From positions 1 through 59,582 of the forward strand of contig JBELHA010000009.1 of assembly GCA_042091695.1 (NCBI GenBank): a stretch of DNA of 59,582 nucleotides, given 5' to 3'. Below, in pieces: positions 44,225 through 52,986 of the stretch (within the stretch, counting starts at the first letter, position 1; every line of letters starts with the position of its first letter). This stretch comes from Flavicella sp042091695 (GTDB lineage Bacteria > Bacteroidota > Bacteroidia > Flavobacteriales > Flavobacteriaceae). The notes under the pieces are model-generated. The model was given only the letters and a program-made list of their open reading frames with translations, had not been told where the DNA came from and did not search any database. Both the position numbers and the translations under genes were made by a program.

Positions 44225-44764
44225 ATGCAAAATACATCCCAACAATACGATTCGATTGCTGCTACCTGCAGTGCTTTGTTTGAAAAGAAAATGACCGACT
44301 ATGGGAGTGCATGGCGTATTTTACGTCTTTCTTCATTGACAGATCAAATATTTATTAAAGCCCAACGCATCCGACAATTGCAAGAAAACGAGGTACGTAA
44401 AGTTGCAGAAGGAGAGGTATCTGAATTTATTGGTATTATCAACTATTCCATCATGGCTTTGATACAATTGGAATTGGGAGTTGCAACACAGCCTGATTTA
44501 TCCACTGAAGAAGCGGTAGTACTTTATAAAAAACACATGGTAGTTACTAAAGAATTAATGGAGGCAAAAAACCATGACTATGGAGAGGCTTGGAGAGATA
44601 TGCGTGTGAGTTCTTTGACAGATTTGATATTGCAAAAACTGCTGCGTGTCAAACAAATAGAGGACAACAAAGGGAAAACACTTGTTTCTGAAGGAATAGA
44701 TGCCAATTACCAAGACATGGTCAATTATGCCATATTTGCGATGGTGCATTTGGAACAAGCCTAA
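44225..44764 (+). CDS. DUF1599 protein with internal duplication
   Basis: The 179-residue protein consists of two similar halves: residues 25-84 and 118-178. Each begins DYGxAWR, continues with SSLTD and ends in a NYxIxAxxxLE-type helix. DUF1599 (a nucleotide modification associated domain) is widespread in Bacteroidota; its function is unknown to me. The gene lies next to folP and is followed after 20 bp by a DoxX-type gene, so the two may be co-transcribed. Confidence 0.82.
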   Translation: MQNTSQQYDSIAATCSALFEKKMTDYGSAWRILRLSSLTDQIFIKAQRIRQLQENEVRKVAEGEVSEFIGIINYSIMALIQLELGVATQPDLSTEEAVVLYKKHMVVTKELMEAKNHDYGEAWRDMRVSSLTDLILQKLLRVKQIEDNKGKTLVSEGIDANYQDMVNYAIFAMVHLEQA

Positions 44765-44784
44765 AACTTTAAATTATAAATATT

Positions 44785-45750
44785 ATGAGAGTTATTGTCT
44801 TTGCGGCCCGTATACTTGTCGCTGCCGTTTTTTTGTTTTCTGGTTTTGTAAAGCTGGTGGATCCTCTAGGTTCTAGCTATAAATTCCAAGAATATTTCGG
44901 GGAAGATGTACTCAATTTAGAATTCCTGATTCCGGTAGCATTGCCGTTTTCTATTTTATTGATTTTAGTAGAAATTCTATTAGGAGTTACCTTACTCATA
45001 GGCTACAAACCTAAATGGACGGTTTGGGCACTTTTTTCAATCAACCTTTTCTTTCTTTTCTTGACTTGGTATTCTGCCTATTTTGATAAAGTGACTGATT
45101 GTGGTTGTTTTGGAGACGCCCTAAAACTATCTCCTTGGGATACGTTTTACAAGAATGTAATATTGCTTGTAGCTATTTTACCTCTGTTCAAATTCAGGTA
45201 TTTAAAACCAATTTTTTCTCCAGTAATCTTAAAGCGAATTACAATTTTTTGTTTTTTGGTCTTTGTATTTGTTACCAATCATGTATTGATGCATTTGCCT
45301 ATTGTAGACTTTAGAGCTTATGCTATTGGTAAGAATATACTGGAAGGTATGGAGTACCAAGACGATAGTGATGAACTACCTCCAGTACACGATTTCTTTT
45401 TGGAATCAGAAACAGAGGATTTGACTACAGCTATTCTAGAGGCACCCAAAAGTATGTTGGTTATTTCATATAACTTGGACAATGCAGAAGAGGCCTCCTT
45501 TAAAGCTATTAAAGAGGTGACACAACTAGCAAAAGAGAAAGGTTATATGGTCTATGGAGTCTCTGCATCTGCTACGAGTGATCTAAATGCCCTAAAAAAG
45601 AAGTTAGCGCTTCCTTTCGAATTTTTGTTTTGTGATGAAACAACACTAAAAACGATGATCAGAGCTAATCCAGGAATTGTAACTATAGAAAAAGCAATAG
45701 TTACGGGGAAATGGAGCTGGAGAGATGCTGATAAAGTTAAGTTGAAGTAG
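44785..45750 (+). CDS. DoxX/MauE-like membrane protein (BT_3928 type)
   Basis: The 321-residue protein has four N-terminal membrane helices with GFVKLVDPLGSSYKFQEYF, the conserved DCGCFGDALKLSPWDTFYKN, and a C-terminal soluble region of about 120 residues with a thioredoxin-like pattern but no CxxC. This is the flavobacterial DoxX-type layout; a role in redox or methylamine-utilisation-like electron transfer is only a family guess. It ends 2 bp from the converging DUF1684 gene. Confidence 0.8.
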   Translation: MRVIVFAARILVAAVFLFSGFVKLVDPLGSSYKFQEYFGEDVLNLEFLIPVALPFSILLILVEILLGVTLLIGYKPKWTVWALFSINLFFLFLTWYSAYFDKVTDCGCFGDALKLSPWDTFYKNVILLVAILPLFKFRYLKPIFSPVILKRITIFCFLVFVFVTNHVLMHLPIVDFRAYAIGKNILEGMEYQDDSDELPPVHDFFLESETEDLTTAILEAPKSMLVISYNLDNAEEASFKAIKEVTQLAKEKGYMVYGVSASATSDLNALKKKLALPFEFLFCDETTLKTMIRANPGIVTIEKAIVTGKWSWRDADKVKLK

Positions 45751-45752
45751 TT

Positions 45753-46361
45753 TTATTTTCGAACAACTCCTTTTTTGATTCCTGCTTTTATGGCAGTCTC
45801 TAAGTGATTTTCTATTGGGGGTATTGGACAAGAATAATTTTTATTATAGGCACAATACGGGTTGTAACTTTGGTTAAAATCAAGAAGTAGTTTGCCGTTT
45901 TTAATAGCTAAAATGTCTAGGTCTATATAACGCCCACCTGCATATGAGTCTATACCATTGCTGAGGTCTTTAAAAGGTAAAAACAGATTATTACGTGTCT
46001 CCATTCTATATTTCAACTGTTGGTTTTGATACACACTCAATTTGAACTTTTCACCATTTAGCGTAAAATTTAAATCCGCATATTTTTGATAGAGAACTTT
46101 CCTCTCGGTAGACGTAGGCATCTCAAACAAGGGAGCGTTTGGAGTTTTACTTACAGTGGCTTCTACACAATAGTTAGCATCCCATGCATAAAATGGCAGA
46201 GAAGCAAAAGACCAGACTTCCTTTTTGGGTAATGGAGAAAGTTTGCTATTTGAAAATTGCCTGTTCAATTTTCCTTGATACACCATTGCTTGTGAGACGT
46301 TCTGTCCTTGGATTTGGCTATAATATCCAATAAATACTAGGGCTAAAAATATGTTTTTCAT
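45753..46361 (-). CDS. DUF1684 secreted protein
   Basis: The 202-residue protein has a signal peptide (cleavage near QIQG|Q) and the DUF1684 core: FLPFKDLSNGIDSYAGGRYIDL and DFNQSYNPYCAYNKNYSCPIPPIENHLETAI, with conserved cysteines. The function is unknown. It is on the same strand as the methyltransferase gene 10 bp upstream, so the two may share a transcript. Confidence 0.85.
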   Translation of the reverse strand: MKNIFLALVFIGYYSQIQGQNVSQAMVYQGKLNRQFSNSKLSPLPKKEVWSFASLPFYAWDANYCVEATVSKTPNAPLFEMPTSTERKVLYQKYADLNFTLNGEKFKLSVYQNQQLKYRMETRNNLFLPFKDLSNGIDSYAGGRYIDLDILAIKNGKLLLDFNQSYNPYCAYNKNYSCPIPPIENHLETAIKAGIKKGVVRK

Positions 46362-46371
46362 AGGTGCTTGC

Positions 46372-47091
46372 TTATTTGCGAAGTGTCAATTGAGCGAGGT
46401 AGTCATAATGTGTTCCTTCCTGTACGAGTTTACAATCAAAACCATTGTATTGCGCACATCGCTGTAGGGTATTGTAATCTATATACATCCATGGGAAAGG
46501 CGCTTCCTCCATGTTTTTATATGCTACTCTAAAAATCACTTCTCCATAGTAGTCCAAATCACTAGGAATCCAGTGGTCGCCTTCTGCATCTTCATACATA
46601 TATATGATATCAGAAGAGTCTAGTAGTATCTGTCCTTGTGAGTTTAAAAGTGTTTTTAGGTGTTCCAAAAAAGGAGTCAATGCATTTAGTTTCCCACACA
46701 TACCTGCACCGTTCATTAAGGCTAATATGGTATCGTATTTTTGATTCTTTAAATCGCGTACATCACTGTGAATACATTTGTTGATTCCTCTTGCGGTACA
46801 AACTTCTATCGCACCTTTAGAGATATCAAGCGCGGTCACCTCTTTTCCTTTGTTTTGTAAGTATAATGAATGGCTTCCAGCACCAGCACCAATGTCTAAT
46901 ATATTTCCTTCAGACATGTCTAGTGCCTTTTTTTCAATGGCAGGCATTTCGTCGTAAGTTCTAAAGAGGTAAGGGAGCGGCAGTGCGTCTTTTTCTTCCT
47001 CTCCGCCAACATTTACGTAGGTGGTGATATCTTCAGAATAGTTTCCTTGTTGGTAGTCTAATAGCGCGGTTCCGTAAACGTCTTCGGTCAT
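46372..47091 (-). CDS. Class I SAM-dependent methyltransferase
   Basis: The 239-residue protein has the SAM-binding ILDIGAGAGSHSLYL, ALDISKGAIEVC, a TILALMNGAGMCGKL segment and a C-terminal beta-rich part. The target is unknown. A minus-strand TAGCTTTG element (47,105-47,112) lies 14 nt before its start. A 33-residue Cys-rich gene lies next upstream on the same strand. Confidence 0.85.
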   Translation of the reverse strand: MTEDVYGTALLDYQQGNYSEDITTYVNVGGEEEKDALPLPYLFRTYDEMPAIEKKALDMSEGNILDIGAGAGSHSLYLQNKGKEVTALDISKGAIEVCTARGINKCIHSDVRDLKNQKYDTILALMNGAGMCGKLNALTPFLEHLKTLLNSQGQILLDSSDIIYMYEDAEGDHWIPSDLDYYGEVIFRVAYKNMEEAPFPWMYIDYNTLQRCAQYNGFDCKLVQEGTHYDYLAQLTLRK

Positions 47092-47192
47092 GGGTGTTTT
47101 TTTGCAAAGCTACTAAATTTCACACAAGGTGGTATTCTATAAAAAGAAATCTTATAGGAATAGAAGTGTTTTCGTTTTTTCAGTCTGTTTAC

Positions 47193-47294
47193 TTAGCAAC
47201 TACAATTATTGCAAGTACAGGATTCACAGGAACAATTGTCACAATTTCCTTTTTTACACGGAGCACAATTGCATGTACAGTCTTTATTTTTCAT
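47193..47294 (-). CDS. 33-residue Cys-rich metallothionein-like peptide
   Basis: This ATG-to-TAA frame encodes 33 residues with 11 cysteines (6, 8, 10, 13, 18, 21, 23, 26, 28, 31, 33), arranged in C-x-C and C-x2-C pairs. Apart from Cys it is rich in Asn, Asp, Ser and Lys and has no hydrophobic core. Such spacing is typical of metal-thiolate proteins. A full -7 element (minus-strand TATATTTG, 47,323-47,330) lies 28 nt upstream. I know no named family that fits; metal binding is inferred. It sits in the 297-bp space between a methyltransferase and a lipoprotein gene. Confidence 0.7.
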   Translation of the reverse strand: MKNKDCTCNCAPCKKGNCDNCSCESCTCNNCSC

Positions 47295-47322
47295 AATACG
47301 TGGTCTTTTTGATTTGTGATTA

Positions 47323-47330
47323 CAAATATA
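47323..47330 (-). promoter_or_regulatory. -7 promoter element of the Cys-rich peptide gene
   Basis: TATATTTG on the minus strand, a full TAnnTTTG match, 28 nt before the ATG at 47,294. A TTTG lies 25 bp further upstream (47,356-47,359), a slightly long spacing. Confidence 0.5.
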
Positions 47331-47388
47331 ATATACATATTAATTAATGAAATTACAAATAGTGCTATTTTATGGAAGTACAACTCCT

Positions 47389-47769
47389 TTATTTACAGTT
47401 ATTTCCTGAATTGGATATTGCGATGTTCAACTGGTCGTTTAAGTCAGCGATTGTAGTATCTAAGTCTTCTTCAATTCGAAATTCTGTACATTCTTTGATG
47501 CTGTCTAGATAGGATAAATAGTTTTCAATGGCTTTTGACTTATTACACCATAGTTGCTCTAGCTCTTCTTCTTCTGTTGTGCTAGCTATACTGATGTTGA
47601 TTTTTTTGATGTCATTTAGGAATTTTCTTTCCTCTTGTGCAGCATACACGTTTACCGTGTCACAGATGTTCTCGTTAATAACTAGGTTATTTGTACACCC
47701 TAGCGTTGCTATAGCGAATGTTAGAAACACAACTTTACGAAAGTTGATATATTTACAAGTATGGTTCAT
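47389..47769 (-). CDS. Hypothetical lipoprotein
   Basis: The 126-residue product has a lipoprotein signal (ATLGC, Cys25) and a helical body rich in Glu, Ile and Asn, with five further cysteines (in ENICD, LWCNK, KECTEF and GNNCK among others). I do not recognise a family. A minus-strand TAAATTTG element (47,789-47,796) lies upstream. It is divergent from the small DUF5522 gene and next to the Cys-rich peptide gene. Confidence 0.6.
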   Translation of the reverse strand: MNHTCKYINFRKVVFLTFAIATLGCTNNLVINENICDTVNVYAAQEERKFLNDIKKINISIASTTEEEELEQLWCNKSKAIENYLSYLDSIKECTEFRIEEDLDTTIADLNDQLNIAISNSGNNCK

Positions 47770-47862
47770 AGCAATTTTATTGTCTAGACAAATTTAATTT
47801 TTTTTTGGTGATAACTTCATTCTTAGTGAGATAAGTTTTAATTTTGCATAAAAACAAACGCA

Positions 47863-48030
47863 ATGGCTAGAGTAACACTTGAAGAGGGAGATTTCTATTG
47901 GAACGAACAGGGATACCGTGTTTTTACGGCTCAGTACCACAGTAAAAGAGGGTATTGTTGCAAGAACGGTTGCAAACATTGCCCTTATGGTTACGATCGA
48001 AAAACAGATACTTTTTCCTTGAGTTCCTAA
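47863..48030 (+). CDS. Small DUF5522-type protein
   Basis: The 55-residue frame from ATG 47,863 to TAA 48,030 contains YCCKNGCKHCPYGY near its centre (CCxxGCxHCPYGY), which I recognise as the DUF5522 signature, with the start MARVTLEEGDFYWNEQGYRV also typical. The four Cys plus His suggest a bound metal. A plus-strand TAATTTTG element lies at 47,839-47,846, 16 nt before the ATG. It converges with rlmF. Confidence 0.85.
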   Translation: MARVTLEEGDFYWNEQGYRVFTAQYHSKRGYCCKNGCKHCPYGYDRKTDTFSLSS

Positions 48031-48053
48031 TAGTGTTTTAGGTTTGTAAGTTT

Positions 48054-48968
48054 TTAAAATTTCCAAGCGAGTATTCTACTTATTTTATTGCCTTGAGACA
48101 TCGAGATGTTCTTGACCTGTGTTACACCAATTTTTTTTAGCAAAACTTTTAAAGGTCTGATGTTTTCTTTTTTAGAAATTAAACAGGTAAACCATGTACA
48201 GTTGTTGGAGTAGTGTTGACTCTGACGCACCATGTTTTTGACAAATTCTAGTTCTCCTCCTTTACACCAAAGCTCGTGGTGTTGCCCTCCAAAATTCAAG
48301 CTAGTTGTAGCTGTTGCCTTCAGGTTTTTAAGCTTTGTACTAGCAGCTTTTTGTGCTGCTTCTGCAGACGCGTGAAAAGGAGGGTTGCAAAGTGTGATAT
48401 CGAAGTGGTCTTCTTTTTTGACAATACCGTTAAAAATGTTTTTTGGATTTGATTGCAATCGCAGACTGATTGCTTTTTGTAAGCTAGGGTTCTTTTCGAT
48501 GATTTTTTGGGAGGATGCTATCGCAGTAGGAGCGATATCTACTCCGACAAAAGTCCAACCATATGTTTGCACACCTATAATTGGATAGATGCAGTTGGTC
48601 CCAACCCCAATATCCAAACAATGGATGGCTGTATTGTTTTTTGTCTTTAGCTCCTCTGTATCCAAGATTAAGTCTGCGAGGTAATGAATGTAATCTGCCC
48701 TTCCGGGAATTGGTGGGCAGAGATGTCCCTCTGGGATATCCCAATAATCCAATTGATAGTGGTGTAATAGCAATGCTTTATTGAGCTCTTTTACTGCTTT
48801 TGCATCGAAAAAATCGATGGATATGTCACCGTATTTATTAGGTCTTACATAGGGTTTTAATTCCTTGTGGGTGTCAGTAAGAGCTTTGAAATCATAAGGG
48901 GCTCTGTGCTTGTTACTTGGGTGGAGCCCAGACTTCTCTTCGGTTTTCTTGTTGTTTTCTTTTTGCAT
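48054..48968 (-). CDS. rlmF: 23S rRNA (adenine(1618)-N(6))-methyltransferase
   Basis: The 304-residue protein matches RlmF: GLHPSNKHRAPYDFKAL near the start, CLDIGVGTNCIYPIIG for SAM binding, the N6-adenine catalytic motif NPPFHASAEAA, and LNFGGQHHELWCKGGELEF. It methylates A1618 of 23S rRNA. The first 12 residues are a polar extension. It lies 6 bp after the dihydrouridine synthase gene, forming a probable RNA-modification pair. Confidence 0.95.
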   Translation of the reverse strand: MQKENNKKTEEKSGLHPSNKHRAPYDFKALTDTHKELKPYVRPNKYGDISIDFFDAKAVKELNKALLLHHYQLDYWDIPEGHLCPPIPGRADYIHYLADLILDTEELKTKNNTAIHCLDIGVGTNCIYPIIGVQTYGWTFVGVDIAPTAIASSQKIIEKNPSLQKAISLRLQSNPKNIFNGIVKKEDHFDITLCNPPFHASAEAAQKAASTKLKNLKATATTSLNFGGQHHELWCKGGELEFVKNMVRQSQHYSNNCTWFTCLISKKENIRPLKVLLKKIGVTQVKNISMSQGNKISRILAWKF

Positions 48969-48974
48969 AACTTC

Positions 48975-49952
48975 TTAATTTTTAAAACCAAAATACGTTT
49001 TCTCTGCAAAAATTTCAGCAACAGCTGCTTGGTAATTTTGAAGACTTTTGGCTTTTTTTATTTTTTTAAATACTTTTTGAGGGTTTGAAAAAGAAAGCGC
49101 AAAATATTCCCAAAACCCCATCATTTTCATTCTTAAAGGCGTGGGCCCCGACAGGAAACTCTCGTAATCTGTATAGAGAGTATCGTGAAACTCCCTGAAG
49201 ATTTCCATGCTGTTTTCTGGGTACAATGTAGTGTCATCTTTGATCATTTTAGGGAGAAAAGGATCTGCAATAAGTCCTCTCCCAAGCATCCAATGGTCAA
49301 TTGTAGGGAATCGTTCTTGCATTTCTTTAAAGCCTGCTACGGTCGTAATATCTCCATTGTAGTATAATTTATGTTTGGAATGGTCTATACATCTTTGGAA
49401 AGATTCTAGGTCTACACCACCTTTGTAGAGTTGTTTTCCAATGCGCGCATGAATCGCGATATTTTTGAGTGGGTATTTTTCTAAAGTAGGAAATGTATGT
49501 AAAATTTCTTGTGCATTTTCATAACCCATTCTCATTTTCATAGATACTGTAACGTTTGTTTCTGAATGTACCCTGTCCAAAATATGGTCTATTTTTTCAG
49601 GGGCATTGATCAGTCCAGATCCCATTCCTCTTTTGGTGACCATAGGATAGGGGCAACCCAGATTCCAATTCAGTTCCGTGTATCCTAACTCCTGAATGTA
49701 TTTTGTTACAAATAGAAATTCATCTGCATCATTCGTCATTACCTGAGGTATTACCTCAAGCGTTGTGTTGTGAGCAGGGTCTAAATCTCTTTGGTAGGAA
49801 GATTTTATTTTGAGTTTTCCGTTCAGTCTAATATAAGGTGCATAGTAAGTGTCTATCCCACCAAAGTAATGCTGCAATGCATTTCTAAATCTGAAATCTG
49901 TAAAGCCCTGTAATGGGGAAGACAGTAGTGTTGTTTTTGAAGCTGTAGTCAT
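48975..49952 (-). CDS. tRNA-dihydrouridine synthase
   Basis: I start at ATG 49,952 (MTTASKTTLLSSPLQGFTDFRFRN); the frame could extend three codons to a TTG, but that TTG is part of a -7 promoter element. The 325-residue product has the FMN barrel with PLQGFTD, the catalytic Cys in NWNLGCPYPMVTKRGMGSGL, VSMKMRMGYEN, IAIHARIGKQLY and WMLGRGLIADPF. It reduces uridine in tRNA D-loops. The precise Dus class is not assigned. Confidence 0.92.
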   Translation of the reverse strand: MTTASKTTLLSSPLQGFTDFRFRNALQHYFGGIDTYYAPYIRLNGKLKIKSSYQRDLDPAHNTTLEVIPQVMTNDADEFLFVTKYIQELGYTELNWNLGCPYPMVTKRGMGSGLINAPEKIDHILDRVHSETNVTVSMKMRMGYENAQEILHTFPTLEKYPLKNIAIHARIGKQLYKGGVDLESFQRCIDHSKHKLYYNGDITTVAGFKEMQERFPTIDHWMLGRGLIADPFLPKMIKDDTTLYPENSMEIFREFHDTLYTDYESFLSGPTPLRMKMMGFWEYFALSFSNPQKVFKKIKKAKSLQNYQAAVAEIFAEKTYFGFKN

Positions 49953-49958
49953 AGGCTG

Positions 49959-49966
49959 CAAATATA
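49959..49966 (-). promoter_or_regulatory. -7 promoter element of the dus gene
   Basis: TATATTTG on the minus strand, a full TAnnTTTG match, 6 nt before the ATG at 49,952, giving a very short or absent leader. Confidence 0.5.
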
Positions 49967-50046
49967 GTCTAGTTTTTCAATCTTATGGATTTAGGTTTTC
50001 ATCTTATTCTTTTTTGATTATTTTCGCGACTCAAAATAGTTTCGAT

Positions 50047-51684
50047 ATGATTTCAGTAGATGGAATAGCAGTAGAATTTAGTGGAGATACCTTGTTTAGT
50101 GATGTATCTTTTGTAATCAATGAAAATGATAAGATTGCATTGATGGGAAAAAATGGAGCAGGAAAGTCCACGATGATGAAAATTATTGCAGGAGTACAAA
50201 AAGCGACACGTGGCAACGTGCGTTGTCCTAAAGAAGCAGTAATCGCTTATTTACCACAACATTTGCTTACCGATGATAATTGTACTGTTTTTGAGGAAGC
50301 GGCCAAGGCTTTTGCACATGTTTTTTCGATGCGTGATGAAATGGATCGTTTGAATAAAGAATTGGAGACACGCACAGATTATGAGTCACAGGACTATATG
50401 AAAATTATCGAAAAGGTTTCTGATTTAGGCGAGCAATTCTATGCTTTAGAGGAAGTGAATTATGATGCTGAGGTAGAAAAAGCCTTACTAGGTCTTGGGT
50501 TTAAGAGAGCTGATTTTCATCGTGCCACAAGTGAGTTTAGTGGGGGATGGCGTATGCGTATTGAGTTGGTAAAGATCTTATTGCAGAAACCTGATTTAAT
50601 CTTGTTGGACGAGCCGACAAACCACGTGGATATTGAATCGGTGATTTGGTTGGAAGACTTTTTACTAAACAAAGCCAAAGCAGTGGTTGTCATTTCTCAC
50701 GACAAGGCATTTATCGATACCGTGACTAATAGAACTATAGAAGTTACTATGGGGCGTATTTACGATTACAAGGCCAACTATACCCATTACTTAGAGCTTA
50801 GAAAAGACCGAAGAGCTCACCAAATAAAAGCCTACCAAGAGCAGCAAAAGTTCATCGCAGACACCAAAGCATTTATAGATCGTTTCAAAGGAACATTCTC
50901 TAAGACCAATCAGGTAAAAGACAGGGAACGCATGTTGGAAAAACTTCAAATCATAGAAGTAGATGATGTGGACAACTCAGCATTGGCATTAAAATTTCCT
51001 CCTGCACCTCGTTCAGGAGATTATCCTGTAGTAGCCGAAGGTTTATCAAAGTCTTATGGTGACCACACCGTATTTAAAAATGCAAACTTGTCAATATCTA
51101 GAGGAGAAAAAGTTTCTTTTGTAGGTAGAAATGGAGAAGGGAAGTCAACGATGATCAAAGCCATCATGGGAGAGATCGATTTTGAAGGGTCTTGTGCCTT
51201 AGGTCACAATGCCAAAGTGGGCTATTTTGCGCAGAATCAAGCGGCCTTATTAGATCCAAATTTGACGATATTTCAAACGGTAGATGAGGTAGCTCATGGA
51301 GATATTAGAACTCAAATTAAGAATATTTTGGGACGCTTTATGTTTAGCGGTGACGCTATTGATAAAAAAGTAGGTTTGCTCTCTGGGGGAGAAAAAACCC
51401 GTTTGGCAATGGTAAAACTATTGTTGGAACCTGTAAATGTCTTGATTCTAGATGAACCTACCAATCATTTGGATTTGAAATCTAAAGGAGTGTTGAAGGA
51501 GGCGCTTTTGTCTTTTGAAGGTACACTGATTTTGGTATCTCATGACAGGGACTTTTTACAAGGACTGTCTCAAAAAGTGTTTGAGTTCAAAGACAAGAGG
51601 GTCGTGGAGCATTTTGAAACGATTGATGCCTTTTTGGAGCGCAACAAAATTGAGAACTTAAAAGAGATAGATTTGAACTCTTAA
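50047..51684 (+). CDS. ABC-F family ATP-binding protein
   Basis: I start at ATG 50,047 (MISVDGIAVEF), the family start; the 33 nt upstream in frame are promoter-like. The 545-residue product has two ABC domains: Walker A GKNGAGKST and GRNGEGKST, signature motifs SGGWRMR and LSGGEKTR, Walker B LILLDEPTNHVD and LILDEPTNHLD, joined by a charged linker (about 240-310) typical of ABC-F. No membrane segments. ABC-F proteins act on the ribosome; the sub-type is not assigned. Confidence 0.95.
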   Translation: MISVDGIAVEFSGDTLFSDVSFVINENDKIALMGKNGAGKSTMMKIIAGVQKATRGNVRCPKEAVIAYLPQHLLTDDNCTVFEEAAKAFAHVFSMRDEMDRLNKELETRTDYESQDYMKIIEKVSDLGEQFYALEEVNYDAEVEKALLGLGFKRADFHRATSEFSGGWRMRIELVKILLQKPDLILLDEPTNHVDIESVIWLEDFLLNKAKAVVVISHDKAFIDTVTNRTIEVTMGRIYDYKANYTHYLELRKDRRAHQIKAYQEQQKFIADTKAFIDRFKGTFSKTNQVKDRERMLEKLQIIEVDDVDNSALALKFPPAPRSGDYPVVAEGLSKSYGDHTVFKNANLSISRGEKVSFVGRNGEGKSTMIKAIMGEIDFEGSCALGHNAKVGYFAQNQAALLDPNLTIFQTVDEVAHGDIRTQIKNILGRFMFSGDAIDKKVGLLSGGEKTRLAMVKLLLEPVNVLILDEPTNHLDLKSKGVLKEALLSFEGTLILVSHDRDFLQGLSQKVFEFKDKRVVEHFETIDAFLERNKIENLKEIDLNS

Positions 51685-51701
51685 CGAATAGTGTACAACG
51701 T

Positions 51702-51731
51702 AAAAAAGCCCTTCATTTGAAGGGCTTTTTT
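51702..51731. terminator. Bidirectional terminator between ABC-F gene and pyrF
   Basis: A 14-bp perfect stem (51,702-51,715 with 51,718-51,731, loop TT), with GCCCTTC/GAAGGGC core and A6/T6 ends, between converging genes. Confidence 0.92.
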
Positions 51732-51753
51732 ATGGTAGGGGACTGTATTGATT

Positions 51754-52578
51754 TTAAAAATGGTTCTTTAAAATCTCAGCCATTTCTTCTTGTAATTCTT
51801 TTGCTTTTGCTCGGGCTTCTTTTGCAAAGTTAGCATCCTTTCCTGCGTAGATAATTCCACGAGAAGAGTTGATTAAAAGTCCTACATTAGCATTCAAACC
51901 GTATTTACAAACGTCCTGCAAATTACCACCTTGGGCTCCTACACCCGGAACTAATAAAAAGTGATTTGGAACAATTTTGCGAATCCCCTCAAAATAAGAG
52001 GCTTTGGTAGCTCCTACAACATACATCAGCTGTTCGCTGTTTTGCCATGTCAAAGATTGTTTGAGTACGTTTTGATAGACTTGTTCTTCTTCAGAGATGG
52101 CTTGTGCTTGAAAGTCCAATCCCCCTTTGTTAGAGGTCAAAGCCAATAGGATGGTGAATTTGTTTTCAAAGGCTAAAAAAGGCTCTACAGAATCACTACC
52201 CATATAAGGTGCCACTGTTACAGAATCAAAATTTAGATTGTCGAAAAACGCTTTGGCATACATGGTAGAGGTATTGCCAATATCTCCTCTTTTGGCATCT
52301 GCAATGGTGAATATTTCAGGATGCTTTTCGTTGAGGTATTCAATAGTTCTTTCCAGTGATTTCCAGCCATTAAGTCCATAACACTCATAAAATGCAGTAT
52401 TGGGCTTATACGCCACAGCAAGGTGGTGTGTGGCATCAATAATCTGTTTATTGAATTCAAAGATAGGATCTTCTGTTTCTAAAAGATGTGGAGGGATTTT
52501 TTTTAAATCCACATCCAATCCGATGCATAAGAAAGATTTTTTTTCTTTTATTTGAGTGATGAGGTCCTGTTGTGTCAT
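51754..52578 (-). CDS. pyrF: Orotidine 5'-phosphate decarboxylase
   Basis: I start at ATG 52,578 (MTQQDLITQIKEKKSFLCIGLDVD); the ORF runs 12 residues further without family similarity. The 274-residue product has FLCIGLDVD, the catalytic DAKRGDIGNTS and LLVPGVGAQGG, the type 2 PyrF pattern. It makes UMP in pyrimidine synthesis. A minus-strand TATTTTTG element lies at 52,597-52,604. It ends at the shared terminator with the ABC-F gene. Confidence 0.95.
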   Translation of the reverse strand: MTQQDLITQIKEKKSFLCIGLDVDLKKIPPHLLETEDPIFEFNKQIIDATHHLAVAYKPNTAFYECYGLNGWKSLERTIEYLNEKHPEIFTIADAKRGDIGNTSTMYAKAFFDNLNFDSVTVAPYMGSDSVEPFLAFENKFTILLALTSNKGGLDFQAQAISEEEQVYQNVLKQSLTWQNSEQLMYVVGATKASYFEGIRKIVPNHFLLVPGVGAQGGNLQDVCKYGLNANVGLLINSSRGIIYAGKDANFAKEARAKAKELQEEMAEILKNHF

Positions 52579-52744
52579 GAAGATCTGTTTGGAGTACAAA
52601 AATATACTTTTCACTATTCTTGTGAAAATTTTATTTGCGAATCCCTATCTCTTTTAAAAAAAAATCTATGGCCCTATAAAATAGAGCAACCGAATAGATT
52701 TAGGGATTAATTTGTTACCTTGCAATCTCTAAATATAGAACTAG

Positions 52745-52972
52745 ATGGACTGGATTCATGACCTTCGACATTATTTTGAAAAACACGGTTTTGATGTCAT
52801 TTCTCGCTTTTCCGAACGCTTAGGAATTGGTGTTAAAAATCTTCGATTGTTTTTTATATATCTTTCTTTCGTAACTTTAGGAGTGTCGTTTGGGGTGTAT
52901 TTGATTTTTGCGTTTTTTCTGAAACTCAAAGATTTGTTGTATACCAAGCGTACTTCTGTTTTTGACCTCTAA
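52745..52972 (+). CDS. PspC-like small membrane protein
   Basis: The 75-residue protein has a basic, soluble first third (DLRHYFEKHGFDVISRFSERLGIGVKNLRLFFIY) and a C-terminal hydrophobic helix (VTLGVSFGVYLIFAFFLKL), in the pattern of PspC domains. It lacks the GVCAG core of classic PspC, so the assignment is moderate. The K+ channel gene begins 14 bp later, probably in the same transcript. Confidence 0.65.
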   Translation: MDWIHDLRHYFEKHGFDVISRFSERLGIGVKNLRLFFIYLSFVTLGVSFGVYLIFAFFLKLKDLLYTKRTSVFDL

Positions 52973-52986
52973 CCCTTTTACTCGAT

